From the NCBI GenBank assembly GCA_030604135.1, contig JAUVWL010000031.1:1-38094 (forward strand): a stretch of DNA of 38,094 nt, written 5' to 3'. The notes beneath the pieces are model-generated. The model was not told the DNA's origin. It did not search any database and saw only the letters and a program-made list of their open reading frames with translations. This DNA is from Burkholderiales bacterium. Lineage in GTDB: Bacteria; Pseudomonadota; Gammaproteobacteria; Burkholderiales; Burkholderiaceae_C. Shown here piece after piece: positions 23,931 through 33,502 of the stretch. The stretch's first letter is position 1; each line of letters begins with the position of its first letter. The position numbers and the translations under genes are program-made.

Positions 23931-25952
23931 GTGCAGGCTCAGGGCAAAAGCCACCAGGGGGTTCTCTACGGTCAGATCGCGGCGGTTCTGGGCGTCGTCG
24001 TGGTCGGCGTGTGGGGTGCAACCCAGTGGACCGCTACGGCACTCGGCCATCAGGCGCGTCTGGGCACTCCGTGGTTCGAGGCCTTCGGCTCGCCGGTCTA
24101 TCATCCCTGGCGCCTTTTCGAATGGTGGTTCTTCTTCGACGCCTACGCACCCGATGTCTTCGACGTGGGCGGCGCGATAGCAGGCGGCAGCGGCCTGGCC
24201 TCGGTGGGCGTGGCGGTGGGTATGTCGGTCTGGCGCTCGCGGCAGTCGCGACTGGTCACCACCTACGGAACCGCCCGCTGGGCCACGGCAGATGACGTGC
24301 GCCAGGCGGGCCTGAACCGCCCCGGCGGAGTGTTCCTCGGCCAGCATGGTGAGCACTACCTGCGCCATGACGGGCCGGAACACGTGCTGGCGTTTGCGCC
24401 CACACGTTCGGGCAAGGGCGTCGGCCTGGTGGTGCCCACGCTGTTGTCGTGGCCCGGCTCGGCCGTCATCCACGACATCAAGGGCGAGAACTGGCAGTTG
24501 ACGGCCGGCTGGCGCTCGCGTTTCTCGCACTGCCTGCTGTTCAACCCCACCGATGCGCTCTCGGCCGCGTACAACCCGCTGCTGGAAGTGCGGCGCGGTG
24601 TGCACGAGGTGCGCGACGTGCAGAACATCGCCGACATCCTGGTGGACCCGGAGGGCGCGCTGGAGCGCCGCAACCACTGGGAGAAGACTTCGCACGCGCT
24701 GCTGGTCGGCGCCATCCTGCACGTGCTCTATGCGGGCGAAGACAAGACGCTGCGCGGTGTGGCCAACTTCCTCTCCGACCCGGCCTGTCCGTTCGAGGTG
24801 ACGCTGCACCGGATGATGAGCACGCCGCACCTGGCAGGCGAGCAAGGCGGTGGCCCGCACCCCGTCGTCGCCTCTGCAGCACGCGAGGTGCTCAACAAGA
24901 GCGAGAACGAGCGCTCGGGTGTGCTCTCCACGGCCATGAGCTTCCTGTGCCTGTACCGCGACCCAACGGTGGCGGAAGTCACCTCGCGCTGCGACTGGCG
25001 TATTGCTGACCTGATCTCGACCGCGCACCCGGTGTCGCTGTACCTGGTGGTGCCACCCTCGGACATCAGCCGTACCAAGCCGTTGATCCGATTGATCCTG
25101 AATCAGGTGGGACGGCGGCTGACCGAGTCGCTGGACGGATCGAACGGCATCACCCGCCGGCACAAACTGCTGCTGATGCTCGACGAGTTCCCGGCGCTGG
25201 GTCGTCTTGACTTCTTCGAGACCGCGCTGGCCTTCATGGCGGGCTACGGCATCCGCAGCTTCCTGATCGCGCAGAGCCTGAACCAGATCGACAAGGCCTA
25301 CGGCCAGAACCACTCGATCCTGGACAACTGCCACGTGCGGGTGACCTTCGCTACCAACGACGAACGCACGGCCAAGCGCATTTCCGAGACGCTGGGCACG
25401 GCCACCGAGCTGCGCGCCCAGCGCAACTACGCCGGCCACCGGCTGGCCCCCTGGCTGGGTCACCTGATGGTCTCGCGGCAGGAGACGGCGCGCCCGCTGC
25501 TGACCCCTGGCGAAGTGATGCAGTTGCCGCCCGACGAAGCGGTGGTGATGGTCTCCAGCGTGCCGCCGGTCAAGGCCCGCAAGCTGCGCTACTACGCCGA
25601 CGCGAACTTCAAGCGCCGCGTATTGCCGCCGCCCGTGTTGACGGCGGGGCCCTACCCCGATGCGCCACCGCTGCGATCGGACGACTGGCGAGGACTGGCG
25701 GTACCGATGGCGAGGACCGCACCAAGCCCCGCGTTCATGACCGGCATGGCCGCCAATGAAGGCGGTCCCCGCATGCAGCCGGAGCTGACGGCGATGACCA
25801 CGCCGCAATACGAGCTCGACGCCATGACCAATGACCTGGCACTGCTCGATGACGACGACGCACCCCTGCCCCTTCCCCGCCAGCTCGATCCGGCCATGCA
25901 GCGCGCGGCGCGCCTGGCCGCACTCGACCCCGACGACGGCATCGCACTATGA
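23931..25952 (+). CDS. traG: TraG/VirD4-type coupling ATPase
   Basis: Couples the relaxase-DNA complex to the mating channel at the inner membrane. I choose the GTG at 23931 (VQAQGKSHQGVLYGQ), which has a perfect GGAGG at 23921-23925, giving 673 residues; longer in-frame starts cross the inverted repeats. Two N-terminal membrane segments lie at about 11-30 and 78-97. Walker A APTRSGKGVGL is near 155-165, Walker B LLLMLDEFPALG near 412-423, with NKSENERSGVLSTA between them and QSLNQIDKAYG after. The C-terminus is acidic (DDDDAPLP). The stop overlaps the copG start. The relaxase at 2207 is its expected substrate. Confidence 0.95.
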   Translation: MQAQGKSHQGVLYGQIAAVLGVVVVGVWGATQWTATALGHQARLGTPWFEAFGSPVYHPWRLFEWWFFFDAYAPDVFDVGGAIAGGSGLASVGVAVGMSVWRSRQSRLVTTYGTARWATADDVRQAGLNRPGGVFLGQHGEHYLRHDGPEHVLAFAPTRSGKGVGLVVPTLLSWPGSAVIHDIKGENWQLTAGWRSRFSHCLLFNPTDALSAAYNPLLEVRRGVHEVRDVQNIADILVDPEGALERRNHWEKTSHALLVGAILHVLYAGEDKTLRGVANFLSDPACPFEVTLHRMMSTPHLAGEQGGGPHPVVASAAREVLNKSENERSGVLSTAMSFLCLYRDPTVAEVTSRCDWRIADLISTAHPVSLYLVVPPSDISRTKPLIRLILNQVGRRLTESLDGSNGITRRHKLLLMLDEFPALGRLDFFETALAFMAGYGIRSFLIAQSLNQIDKAYGQNHSILDNCHVRVTFATNDERTAKRISETLGTATELRAQRNYAGHRLAPWLGHLMVSRQETARPLLTPGEVMQLPPDEAVVMVSSVPPVKARKLRYYADANFKRRVLPPPVLTAGPYPDAPPLRSDDWRGLAVPMARTAPSPAFMTGMAANEGGPRMQPELTAMTTPQYELDAMTNDLALLDDDDAPLPLPRQLDPAMQRAARLAALDPDDGIAL

Positions 25953-26449
25953 GCCAGTACCGCCTGAACCTGTTCATTCCGCCCGAGCACGCGCGCCGCC
26001 TCGAAGAGGTGGCCGCCAAGAAGGGCGTGTCCAAGTCATCCATCGTTGCAGCAGCGCTGTCCTCGTGGCTGTCGCTGGACTCGGGCGACCAACGCGAAGC
26101 GGCTATCGCCAAGCGACTGGACCGCCTCTCGCGCCAGTTCGAGCGACTGGAGCGCGACCAGAACATCGAGATCGAGACGCTGGCGCTGTTCATCCGCTAC
26201 TACCTGACCGTCAGCACACCAGTACCGGAAGGCCACCAGGATGCGGCCCGCGCACAGGGCAAGGCGCGCTTCGAACAGTTCGTCGAACAACTGAGCCGCC
26301 ACCTGCTGCGCGGTCGCAGCCTGGTGCGCGACGTGATCGAGGAACTGCATCCGCAGGAGCAAGGCCTGAACCGGCAACTGGATGAGGCCGCAGCCGAACC
26401 AAGTGACCACGTGGACTCGACCCCACCGAGCGAGGGCCCAACCCCATGA
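25949..26449 (+). CDS. CopG-family ribbon-helix-helix protein
   Basis: 166 residues beginning with an RHH domain ([37 protein letters not shown], about 1-40): beta strand, helix, turn, helix. A charged helical region with coiled-coil character follows ([19 protein letters not shown]) and a hydrophobic patch ([10 protein letters not shown]) may be a membrane-associated or core helix. It overlaps both neighbours by ATGA. A CopG gene between traG and trbB is constant in Tn4371-like elements; it may repress the transfer operon. The precise DNA target is unknown. Confidence 0.85.
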   Translation: MSQYRLNLFIPPEHARRLEEVAAKKGVSKSSIVAAALSSWLSLDSGDQREAAIAKRLDRLSRQFERLERDQNIEIETLALFIRYYLTVSTPVPEGHQDAARAQGKARFEQFVEQLSRHLLRGRSLVRDVIEELHPQEQGLNRQLDEAAAEPSDHVDSTPPSEGPTP

Positions 26450-27489
26450 CGGCCCTGCCACCCAGTCCCGAGAAGACCACGCTCGACCGCCGTGTCCGCA
26501 TGCTGCGCACGGCCATGGGCCCGGTGATCGCGGCCGCGCTCGAAGACCTGGACGTGGTGGAGGTGCTGCTCAACCCCGATGGCACGCTCTGGATCGACCG
26601 GCTTTCGACCGGAAGGGCTCCGACAGGCGTGACGCTGTCGGCGGCCGATGGTGAACGCATCATTCGCCTGGTGGCGGCCCACGTGGGTGCCGAGGTCCAC
26701 CGGGGCCAGCCGCTGCTCACCGCCGAGTTGCCCGAGACGGGCGAACGCTTCGAGGGTGTGCTGCCGCCTGCCGCACCGGGGCCGGCCTTCGCGCTGCGCA
26801 AGCGCGCCGTGGGCGTGATCCCGCTGGACCGCTACGTGGCCGACGGGATGATGAGCGCAGAGCAGGCCGGCTTCCTGCGTCAGGCCGTGCACGAGCGACA
26901 GAACATCCTGATCGCGGGTGGCACCAGCACGGGCAAGACCACGCTGGCCAATGCGCTGCTGGCCGAGATCGCCGCCACCGGCGACCGGGTGCTGGTACTC
27001 GAAGACACGATTGAACTTCAATGCTCCGCGCGCGACCACGTGCCGCTGCGCACACGCGCCGGTGCCGTCTCGATGACCGAACTGGTGCGCGCCACGATGC
27101 GGCTGCGGCCCGACCGTGTGGTGGTGGGCGAGGTACGGGGCAGCGAAGCGCTGGACCTGGTCAAGGTCTGGGGCACCGGCCACCCTGGCGGCATCGCCAC
27201 CATCCATGCCGGCTCCGCACTCGGTGCCCTGCTGCGGGTGGAGCAACTGATCCTGGAGGTCGCGGTGAACCCGCCGAGCGCTCTGATCGCCGAGGCGATC
27301 AACGTGGTGGTCTACATCGCCGGTCGCGGACGCAAGCGCCGCATCGAGACGATTGCCCACGTCACCGGACACGACAGCACCGGCTACCACCTGGTGTCGG
27401 TGAACGAGCCATTGCCTGAACTGCCAGCGCCCTCCCCGCTTTCAGCGCCGCACTCCCCTTCCTCAACCCCACCCGGAGATCTTTCATGA
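26446..27489 (+). CDS. trbB: TrbB, VirB11-type secretion ATPase
   Basis: Hexameric traffic ATPase of the conjugative type IV secretion system, cytoplasmic face of the inner membrane. 347 residues. An N-terminal domain (about 10-125, [20 protein letters not shown]) precedes the RecA-like domain: Walker [14 protein letters not shown] near 157-169, Asp box [11 protein letters not shown], Walker B-like [20 protein letters not shown] and the His box [15 protein letters not shown]. The C-terminal tail is Pro/Ser-rich. It overlaps copG at its start and trbC at its end by ATGA, so the first trb genes are translationally chained. Confidence 0.95.
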   Translation: MTALPPSPEKTTLDRRVRMLRTAMGPVIAAALEDLDVVEVLLNPDGTLWIDRLSTGRAPTGVTLSAADGERIIRLVAAHVGAEVHRGQPLLTAELPETGERFEGVLPPAAPGPAFALRKRAVGVIPLDRYVADGMMSAEQAGFLRQAVHERQNILIAGGTSTGKTTLANALLAEIAATGDRVLVLEDTIELQCSARDHVPLRTRAGAVSMTELVRATMRLRPDRVVVGEVRGSEALDLVKVWGTGHPGGIATIHAGSALGALLRVEQLILEVAVNPPSALIAEAINVVVYIAGRGRKRRIETIAHVTGHDSTGYHLVSVNEPLPELPAPSPLSAPHSPSSTPPGDLS

Positions 27490-27890
27490 CCCCTTCAACT
27501 GCCCTGCGCTCCTTTACCCAACCGTTCACCCGCCTGCTGGTGTCCTCGCGAACTGCCAGCCTGCACCGCGTGAACCGGCTAATGCAGCCCGCCCGCCAGG
27601 GGCTGCTCACCGCCGCCGTCATGCTGAGCCTGGCCGGCACGGCCAAGGCGGCCGGCTCCAGCATGCCCTGGGAAGGGCCGCTGCAGTCCATCCTGGACTC
27701 GATCCAGGGTCCGGTGGCCCGCATCGTGGCCGTGATCATCATCATTGCCACCGGCCTGGCCCTGGCCTTCGGTGACACCTCGGGCGGTTTTCGGAAGCTG
27801 ATCCAGATCGTCTTCGGCCTGTCGATCGCTTTCGCGGCCTCGTCCTTCTTCCTGAGCTTCTTCAGCTTCTCGGGCGGGGCGCTGGTATGA
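27486..27890 (+). CDS. trbC: TrbC, conjugative pilin precursor (VirB2-like)
   Basis: 134-residue prepilin. A long signal region ends near residue 54 (LSLAGTAKA), followed by a short mature part with two hydrophobic segments (ARIVAVIIIIATGLALAFGD and IQIVFGLSIAFAASSFFLSFF) separated by a small loop, the VirB2/TrbC plan. In RP4 the equivalent is trimmed and cyclised with the help of TraF, whose gene is present at 1396. It overlaps trbB and trbD by ATGA. Confidence 0.92.
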   Translation: MTPSTALRSFTQPFTRLLVSSRTASLHRVNRLMQPARQGLLTAAVMLSLAGTAKAAGSSMPWEGPLQSILDSIQGPVARIVAVIIIIATGLALAFGDTSGGFRKLIQIVFGLSIAFAASSFFLSFFSFSGGALV

Positions 27891-28171
27891 GCAGCGGTGC
27901 CGAGCACGCCACCTCCCTGGCCAGCGGCTTCGAGATTCCGCTGCACCGCTCGCTGACCGAGGCCATCCTGATGGGCGGCGCGCCGCGCACGGTGGCTATC
28001 GCCAACGGCACGCTGGCCGCCGCCGTGGGCCTGGGCCTGCAACTGTGGATTCCGGGCGCCTTGCTGTGGATCGTGGGCCATTCGCTGGCAGTCTGGGGCG
28101 CACGGCTCGATCCCCAGTTCATGGCGGTGTTTGCCCGGCACCTGAAGCACAAGCCGCTGCTGGACGTGTGA
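27887..28171 (+). CDS. trbD: TrbD, VirB3-like inner-membrane protein
   Basis: 94 residues with a hydrophobic stretch of one or two membrane helices (about 38-72, LAAAVGLGLQLWIPGALLWIVGHSLAVWG) and a conserved end (RLDPQFMAVFARHLKHKPLLDV) typical of TrbD/VirB3. The N-terminus IPLHRSLTEAILMGGAPR is also characteristic. It works with the TrbE ATPase, whose gene follows after 10 bases. Confidence 0.92.
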   Translation: MSSGAEHATSLASGFEIPLHRSLTEAILMGGAPRTVAIANGTLAAAVGLGLQLWIPGALLWIVGHSLAVWGARLDPQFMAVFARHLKHKPLLDV

Positions 28172-28181
28172 GGACGACGCC

Positions 28182-30629
28182 ATGCTCAACCTCTCCGAGT
28201 ACCGGCAACGCCCCGCCCTGCTGGCCGACTGGCTGCCCTGGGCCGGACTGGTGGCGCCCGGCGTGGTGCTGAACAAGGACGGCTCGTTCCAGCGCACCGC
28301 ACGTTTCCGGGGCCCTGACCTGGACAGCGCCACGCATGGCGAGCTGGTGGCCACCACCGCGCGCCTGAACAACGCGTTGCGCCGCCTGGGCTCAGGCTGG
28401 GCGCTGTACGTGGACGCCGAGCGCCGGTCGGCAGCCGACTACCCGCGCTCGTCATTTCCGGAGGCCCTGTCGTGGCTGGTGGACGAAGAAAGGCGCGCAG
28501 CCTTCGAGGAGTCGGCCAGCCATTTCGAGAGCCGCTACCACTTCACGCTGCAGTACCTGCCGCCCGAAGAGTCCCGCGCGCGGGCCGCGGGTCTGCTCTA
28601 CGAAAACCGCTCCAACACCGGTGTGGGCTGGCGCGAACGGCTGGCCGCATTCGTCGCCGAGACCGACCGCGTGTTCGACCTGCTCGACGGCGTGATGCCT
28701 GAGATCGCCTGGCTGCAGGACGCGGACACGCTGAGCTACCTGCACACCACGGTGTCGCCACGCACTTACCCGGTAGCCGTGCCCGAGGTGCCCTTCCACC
28801 TGGATGCGCTGCTGGTCGAGGCGCCTCTGCTGGGCGGTCTGGCGCCCATGCTGGGTGACGCGCATCTGCGGGTGGCCACGGTGCGCGGGTTCCCCACGTC
28901 CACCTGGCCCGGCGTGCTGGACGACCTGAACCGGCTTGGCTTCGGTTACCGCTGGTCTACGCGCTTCCTGTGCATGGACAAGGCCGAGGCCGAGAAGGAG
29001 CTGGGCCGCCTGCGCCGGCAGTGGTTTGCCAAACGCAAGAACGTGCTGGCCCTGTTGCGCGAGACGCTGTTCCAGCAGGAGTCGCCGCTGGTGGACACCG
29101 ATGCCGGCAACAAGGCAGCCGACGCAGACGCGGCCCTGCAGGAGCTGGGCAGCGACCAGGTGGCCTTTGGCTACGTGACCACCACGGTCACCGTGCTCGA
29201 TGCCGACGCGACCGCTGCCGACGAGAAGCTGCGCATGGCCGAGCGCGTGATCCAGGGGCGCGGCTTCGTCACCATCCCGGAGACGCTGAACGCGGTGGAG
29301 GCCTGGCTGTCGTCGATCCCGGGCAACGCTTACGCCAACGTGCGCCAGCCCATCGTCTCGACACTGAACCTGGCACACCTGATGCCGGTGTCGGCGGTGT
29401 GGGCCGGACCGGAGCGCAACCGGCACCTGGACGGCCCGCCGCTGGTCGTGACCCGCACAGAAGGTTCCACGCCGTTCCGGCTGGTGACCCACGTGGGCGA
29501 CGTGGGCCACACCCTGGTGGTGGGACCGACGGGCATGGGCAAGTCGGTGCTGCTGGCACTGCTGGCCCTGCAGTTCCGGCGCTACCCCGGCTCGCGCATC
29601 TTCGCTTTCGACATGGGCCGTTCCATGCGCGCCACGGTGCTGGGCCTTGGTGGCGAGCACTACGACCTGGGCAGCGACGGCGACATCGCTTTTCAGCCAC
29701 TGGCCGGCATCGACCAGGAGGGCTACCGCAGCTGGGCCGCCGAGTGGGTCGAAGGCCGGCTGGTGCACGAGGGCGTGGCCGTCGGACCGGACGAGAAGGC
29801 CGCGATCTGGTCGGCACTGGGCAGCCTGGCCGGTGCGCCGCGCGAGCAGCGCACGCTCACTGGTCTGTCGGTGCTGCTGCAGTCCAACGCGCTGCGCCAG
29901 GCGCTCGCCCCCTACGTGCTGGGCGGTGCCCACGGCAAGCTGCTGGACGCTGACCACGACCGCCTGGGCAGGGCCGACGTGCAGTGCTTCGAGATGGAAG
30001 AGCTGATGGGCAGCCGTGCTGCGGTGATGGCCGTGCTGGGTTACCTGTTCGCACGCTTCGAGGGACGTTTCGATGGTGCCCCCACCCTGCTGATGCTGGA
30101 CGAGTCCTGGCTGTTCCTGGACGACCCGGTGTTCGCGGCGCGCATCCGCCAGTGGCTCAAGACGCTGCGCAAGAAAAACGTGTCGGTGCTGTTCGCCACG
30201 CAGAGCCTGGCCGACATCCAGGGATCGAGCATCGCGCCGGCCATCGTGGAGAGCTGCGCGAGCCGCATCTTCCTGCCCAACCCGCAGGCCACCGAACCCC
30301 AGGTGCGATCGATCTACGAGGCCTTTGGTCTGAATCGCCGCCAGATCGAGATCGTGGCCACCGCCGTGCCCAAGCGCGACTACTACTACCAGTCGAGGCT
30401 GGGCAACCGCCTGTTCGACCTGGACCTCGGACCCGTGGCCCTTGCCTTCGCCGGAGCCTCCACACCGCAGGACCAGCGTCTGATCGACGAGGTGCTGGCT
30501 TCACACCCGACCGAGGGCTTCGCGCCGGCCTGGCTGCGCCGCCGTGGCCTGGACTGGGCGGCCGATCTCGTTCACCAACACACCCCCCACCAACCCGGGC
30601 ATGCCCGACCTTCAGGAGAAACGCCATGA
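28182..30629 (+). CDS. trbE: TrbE, VirB4-type conjugation ATPase
   Basis: Largest ATPase of the mating apparatus, 815 residues, the normal size. N-terminal CagE/TrbE/VirB domain (about 170-400), then the RecA-like core: Walker A VVGPTGMGKSVLL near 446-458 and Walker B TLLMLDESWLF near 632-642, with LKTLRKKNVSVLFATQSLADI after it. It probably powers pilus subunit extraction and assembly together with TrbB and TraG. GAGGAC serves as ribosome site. Its stop overlaps trbJ by ATGA. Confidence 0.95.
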   Translation: MLNLSEYRQRPALLADWLPWAGLVAPGVVLNKDGSFQRTARFRGPDLDSATHGELVATTARLNNALRRLGSGWALYVDAERRSAADYPRSSFPEALSWLVDEERRAAFEESASHFESRYHFTLQYLPPEESRARAAGLLYENRSNTGVGWRERLAAFVAETDRVFDLLDGVMPEIAWLQDADTLSYLHTTVSPRTYPVAVPEVPFHLDALLVEAPLLGGLAPMLGDAHLRVATVRGFPTSTWPGVLDDLNRLGFGYRWSTRFLCMDKAEAEKELGRLRRQWFAKRKNVLALLRETLFQQESPLVDTDAGNKAADADAALQELGSDQVAFGYVTTTVTVLDADATAADEKLRMAERVIQGRGFVTIPETLNAVEAWLSSIPGNAYANVRQPIVSTLNLAHLMPVSAVWAGPERNRHLDGPPLVVTRTEGSTPFRLVTHVGDVGHTLVVGPTGMGKSVLLALLALQFRRYPGSRIFAFDMGRSMRATVLGLGGEHYDLGSDGDIAFQPLAGIDQEGYRSWAAEWVEGRLVHEGVAVGPDEKAAIWSALGSLAGAPREQRTLTGLSVLLQSNALRQALAPYVLGGAHGKLLDADHDRLGRADVQCFEMEELMGSRAAVMAVLGYLFARFEGRFDGAPTLLMLDESWLFLDDPVFAARIRQWLKTLRKKNVSVLFATQSLADIQGSSIAPAIVESCASRIFLPNPQATEPQVRSIYEAFGLNRRQIEIVATAVPKRDYYYQSRLGNRLFDLDLGPVALAFAGASTPQDQRLIDEVLASHPTEGFAPAWLRRRGLDWAADLVHQHTPHQPGHARPSGETP

Positions 30630-31399
30630 GCTTTCAGTTCCCCAACCGCGCCCTCAAGACCCGCCTGACCGCGCTGGCCACCGCCGCCGCGCTGACCCTG
30701 GGCGCCATACAGCCCGCACACGCACTCTTCGGCGTGGGCGACATCGTGCTAGATCCGGTCAACCTGGTGCAGAACACCATGACCGCCGCGCGCACGTTGG
30801 AGCAGATCAACAACCAGATCCGCCAGTTGCAGAACGAGGCGCAGATGCTGATCAACCAGGCGCGCAACCTGGCGAGCCTGCCGTTCAACGTGGTCAACCG
30901 CCTGCGCTCGACGCTGGACACGACGCGGCAATTGATCGCGCAGGCTCAGGGCCTGGCCTACCAGGTGTCGAACCTCGACGCCGAGTTCGCCCGCCTCTAT
31001 CCCGAGCAGTACGCCGCGACCGTCAGCGGCAACCAGATGTTCCAGGACGCGCGCCAGCGCTGGAAAAACACGCTCACCGGCCTGCACACCGCCATGCAGA
31101 TGCAGGCCCAGGTGTCGCAGAACCTGAGCCAGGACGAGGGGGTGCTGGCCGACCTGGTCAGCCAAAGCCAGTCGGCCACCGGCGCGCTGCAGGCCATGCA
31201 GGCCACCAACCAGCTGTTGGCCCTTCAGGCCAAGCAGTCCATCCAGTCGCAGCAGCTGATGCTCACGCAGGACCGTGCTTCCTCGCTGGAACTGGCCCGG
31301 CAGGCTGCGGCCATCGAGCGCGGCCGCGAGGTGACGCGCCGCTTCATCGGCAGTGGCACGGGCTACACGCCGCAGGGCGTGAGCTTCTACGGCCACTGA
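30626..31399 (+). CDS. trbJ: TrbJ, VirB5-like periplasmic mating protein
   Basis: 257 residues from the ATG overlapping the trbE stop, with a good AGGAG upstream. The signal peptide (about 1-33, cleaved after PAHA) is followed by VGDIVLDPVNLVQNTMTAARTLEQINNQI, the hallmark of TrbJ, and long Gln-rich amphipathic helices likely to form coiled coils. VirB5-type proteins sit at the pilus tip or in the periplasm. A longer in-frame start at 29984 lies inside trbE and is rejected. The gene for TrbK, which follows trbJ in RP4, is missing. Confidence 0.93.
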   Translation: MSFQFPNRALKTRLTALATAAALTLGAIQPAHALFGVGDIVLDPVNLVQNTMTAARTLEQINNQIRQLQNEAQMLINQARNLASLPFNVVNRLRSTLDTTRQLIAQAQGLAYQVSNLDAEFARLYPEQYAATVSGNQMFQDARQRWKNTLTGLHTAMQMQAQVSQNLSQDEGVLADLVSQSQSATGALQAMQATNQLLALQAKQSIQSQQLMLTQDRASSLELARQAAAIERGREVTRRFIGSGTGYTPQGVSFYGH

Positions 31400-31417
31400 A
31401 CCACCGGGAGCCCTGCC

Positions 31418-32785
31418 ATGGACGACGTCGCCGTCATCGACCGCTTCCTGAACACCTTCTCCACCTACATCGACTCGGGTTTCGGGTTGCTGAACGGCGA
31501 GGTCGCCTTTCTCACCGCCACGCTGGTGGCCATCGACATGACCCTGGCCGGCCTGTTCTGGGCCATGGGCCATGCCACCGGCCAGGGCGAGGACGTGATG
31601 GCGAAGCTGATCCGCAAGGTGCTGTACGTGGGTGCCTTCGCCTACATCATCGGCAACTTCAACAGCCTGTCGGGCATCGTGTTCCGCTCGTTTGCCGGCC
31701 TGGGCCTGCAGGCCAGCGGCTCTGGCATGAGCCTGGCCACCTTCCTGCAGCCCGGCCACCTGGCCAAGGCCGGCATCGATGCGGCAGCCCCCATCCTGCA
31801 GCAGATCAGCGACCTGTCCGGCTTTCCGGAGGTGTTCATCAACATCGCACCCATCGTGGTGTTGTTCCTGGCCTGGCTCACGGTGATCGTGAGTTTCTTT
31901 GTGCTGGCCGTGCAGCTCTTCGTGACGCTGCTGGAGTTCAAGCTGACCACCTTGGCGGGCTTCGTGCTGGTGCCCTTTGCCCTTTGGAACAAGACCACTT
32001 TCCTGGCCGAGAAGGTACTGGGCAACGTGGTGTCTTCGGGCATCAAGGTGCTGGTGCTCGCGGTGATCGTGGGCATCGGAACGGGACTGTTCGCCCAGTT
32101 TCAGACAGCACCGGCAGAGCCTTCCATCGACCACGCGCTGGTGGTGATGCTGGCCTCGCTCTCATTGCTGGGACTGGGCATCTTCGGGCCCGGCATCGCG
32201 ACCGGCCTGGTGTCCGGCGCGCCTCAGCTGGGCGCGGGCGCGGCTGCAGGCACAGCGCTGGGCGCCACGGGGCTGGCGGTCGCGGGGGGCGCTGCCGTGG
32301 CGGGTGCTGGTGCGGCCGTGGCCGCCGGCGCACGCATGGCGCCCAGTGCTGCACGGGCCGCAATCGGCAGTGGCGCTTCGGCGGCCCGTTCGGCCAGTGG
32401 CCTCACGGCCGGCGCGAAGTCCGCCTACGAGGCCGGCGCTGCCGCGTCCTCGGGCGGTCCGCTGCGCTCCGCCGGTGCCGGCGTGGCCAACGTGGCCCGC
32501 ACTGGCGCCAGCGCGGTGGGCCAAAGACTGGCCGAAGGCGCCAAGGCCGTGAAGGACAAGGTCTCGGGCTTCGTCGCGGAGGCTGCCGCGCCAGCGGCTG
32601 TCGGCGCCGAGTCGGCCGCAACAACGCCTGCCAGCCCACCCCCAGCCACCGAGCCGACCTGGGCGCAGCGCATGCGCCGCCGCCAGCAGATGGGGCACGC
32701 CGCCACGACCGCCGCGCACACCCTGCGCGGTGGCGATGGGGGCGGCTCGGGCAGCGGGCCCAGCCTTCGTGATTCGGATTCCTGA
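31418..32785 (+). CDS. trbL: TrbL, VirB6-like polytopic channel protein
   Basis: 455 residues. The N-terminal 270 carry about six hydrophobic segments (for example LTATLVAIDMTLAGLFWAMG, VVLFLAWLTVIVSFFVLAVQLFVTLL, LVVMLASLSLLGLGIFGPG), the VirB6/TrbL plan. The C-terminal 180 residues are extremely Ala/Gly-rich and probably disordered (AAAGTALGATGLAVAGGAAV and on), usual in TrbL but repetitive enough to mislead gene finders; a 742-residue frame in another phase over this region is its shadow. CGGGAG precedes the ATG. Confidence 0.93.
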   Translation: MDDVAVIDRFLNTFSTYIDSGFGLLNGEVAFLTATLVAIDMTLAGLFWAMGHATGQGEDVMAKLIRKVLYVGAFAYIIGNFNSLSGIVFRSFAGLGLQASGSGMSLATFLQPGHLAKAGIDAAAPILQQISDLSGFPEVFINIAPIVVLFLAWLTVIVSFFVLAVQLFVTLLEFKLTTLAGFVLVPFALWNKTTFLAEKVLGNVVSSGIKVLVLAVIVGIGTGLFAQFQTAPAEPSIDHALVVMLASLSLLGLGIFGPGIATGLVSGAPQLGAGAAAGTALGATGLAVAGGAAVAGAGAAVAAGARMAPSAARAAIGSGASAARSASGLTAGAKSAYEAGAAASSGGPLRSAGAGVANVARTGASAVGQRLAEGAKAVKDKVSGFVAEAAAPAAVGAESAATTPASPPPATEPTWAQRMRRRQQMGHAATTAAHTLRGGDGGGSGSGPSLRDSDS

Positions 32786-32797
32786 GGAGAACCCAGC

Positions 32798-33502
32798 ATG
32801 CGATTCAAACGACCGCAGGTGCGCTATGCCGACACGCCGTCGCCTGCCACCCCCTACCAATCGGCCGCACAGGCCTGGGACGAGCGCATCGGATCGGCCC
32901 GCGTGCAGGCCCGCAACTGGCGCCTGATGGCCTTTGGCTGTCTGTCGCTGGCCTTGCTAATGGCCGGTGGTCTGGTCTGGCGCTCGGCTCAGTCCATCGT
33001 GACGCCGTACGTGGTGGAGGTGGATCAGGCCGGGCAGGTGCGCACCGTGGGTGAGGCCGCCTCACCCTACCGCCCCGGCGATGCGCAGATCGCTCACCAT
33101 CTGGCCCGCTTCGTGACGCTGGTGCGCTCGCTGTCCATCGACCCGATCGTGGTGCGGCAGAACTGGCTGGACGCCTACGACTACACGACCGACCGCGGGG
33201 CCGCCGTGCTCAACGAATACGCCCGCACCAACGACCCGTTCGTGCGGGTGGGCAAGGAGTCGGCGACGGTGCAGATCACCAGTGTGGTCCGGGCCAGCGA
33301 CGCCTCGTTCAACGTGCGCTGGACCGAACAGCGTTTCGTCAACGGCGCACCGGCCGGCACCGAGCGGTGGACGGCCGTGGTCTCGACCGTGCTGCAGACG
33401 CCGCGCACCGAGCAGCGTCTGCGCAAGAACCCCCTGGGCATCTACGTCAACGGCCTGTCCTGGAGCCGCGAACTGGATGCGAACGAAGGAAGCAAACCAT
33501 GA
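32798..33502 (+). CDS. trbF: TrbF, VirB8-like inner-membrane assembly factor
   Basis: 234 residues: short cytoplasmic N-terminus, one membrane helix at about 42-60 (MAFGCLSLALLMAGGLVW), and a periplasmic VirB8-type domain (YVVEVDQAGQVRTVGEA, RTNDPF, FNVRWTE). GAGGAGA ribosome site. It nucleates the core complex with TrbG and TrbI, whose genes follow. The stop overlaps the trbG start by ATGA. Confidence 0.94.
   Translation: MRFKRPQVRYADTPSPATPYQSAAQAWDERIGSARVQARNWRLMAFGCLSLALLMAGGLVWRSAQSIVTPYVVEVDQAGQVRTVGEAASPYRPGDAQIAHHLARFVTLVRSLSIDPIVVRQNWLDAYDYTTDRGAAVLNEYARTNDPFVRVGKESATVQITSVVRASDASFNVRWTEQRFVNGAPAGTERWTAVVSTVLQTPRTEQRLRKNPLGIYVNGLSWSRELDANEGSKP

Noticed and set aside
23754..25808. 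684-residue minus-strand frame opposite traG
   Set aside because: Antisense shadow with Arg/His/Gly-rich composition and no domain; traG motifs are clear on the other strand.
30544..32772. 742-residue plus-strand frame over trbJ and trbL
   Set aside because: Out-of-phase reading of the real genes; rich in Arg, His, Gly and Ala, and runs through the trbJ-trbL junction.
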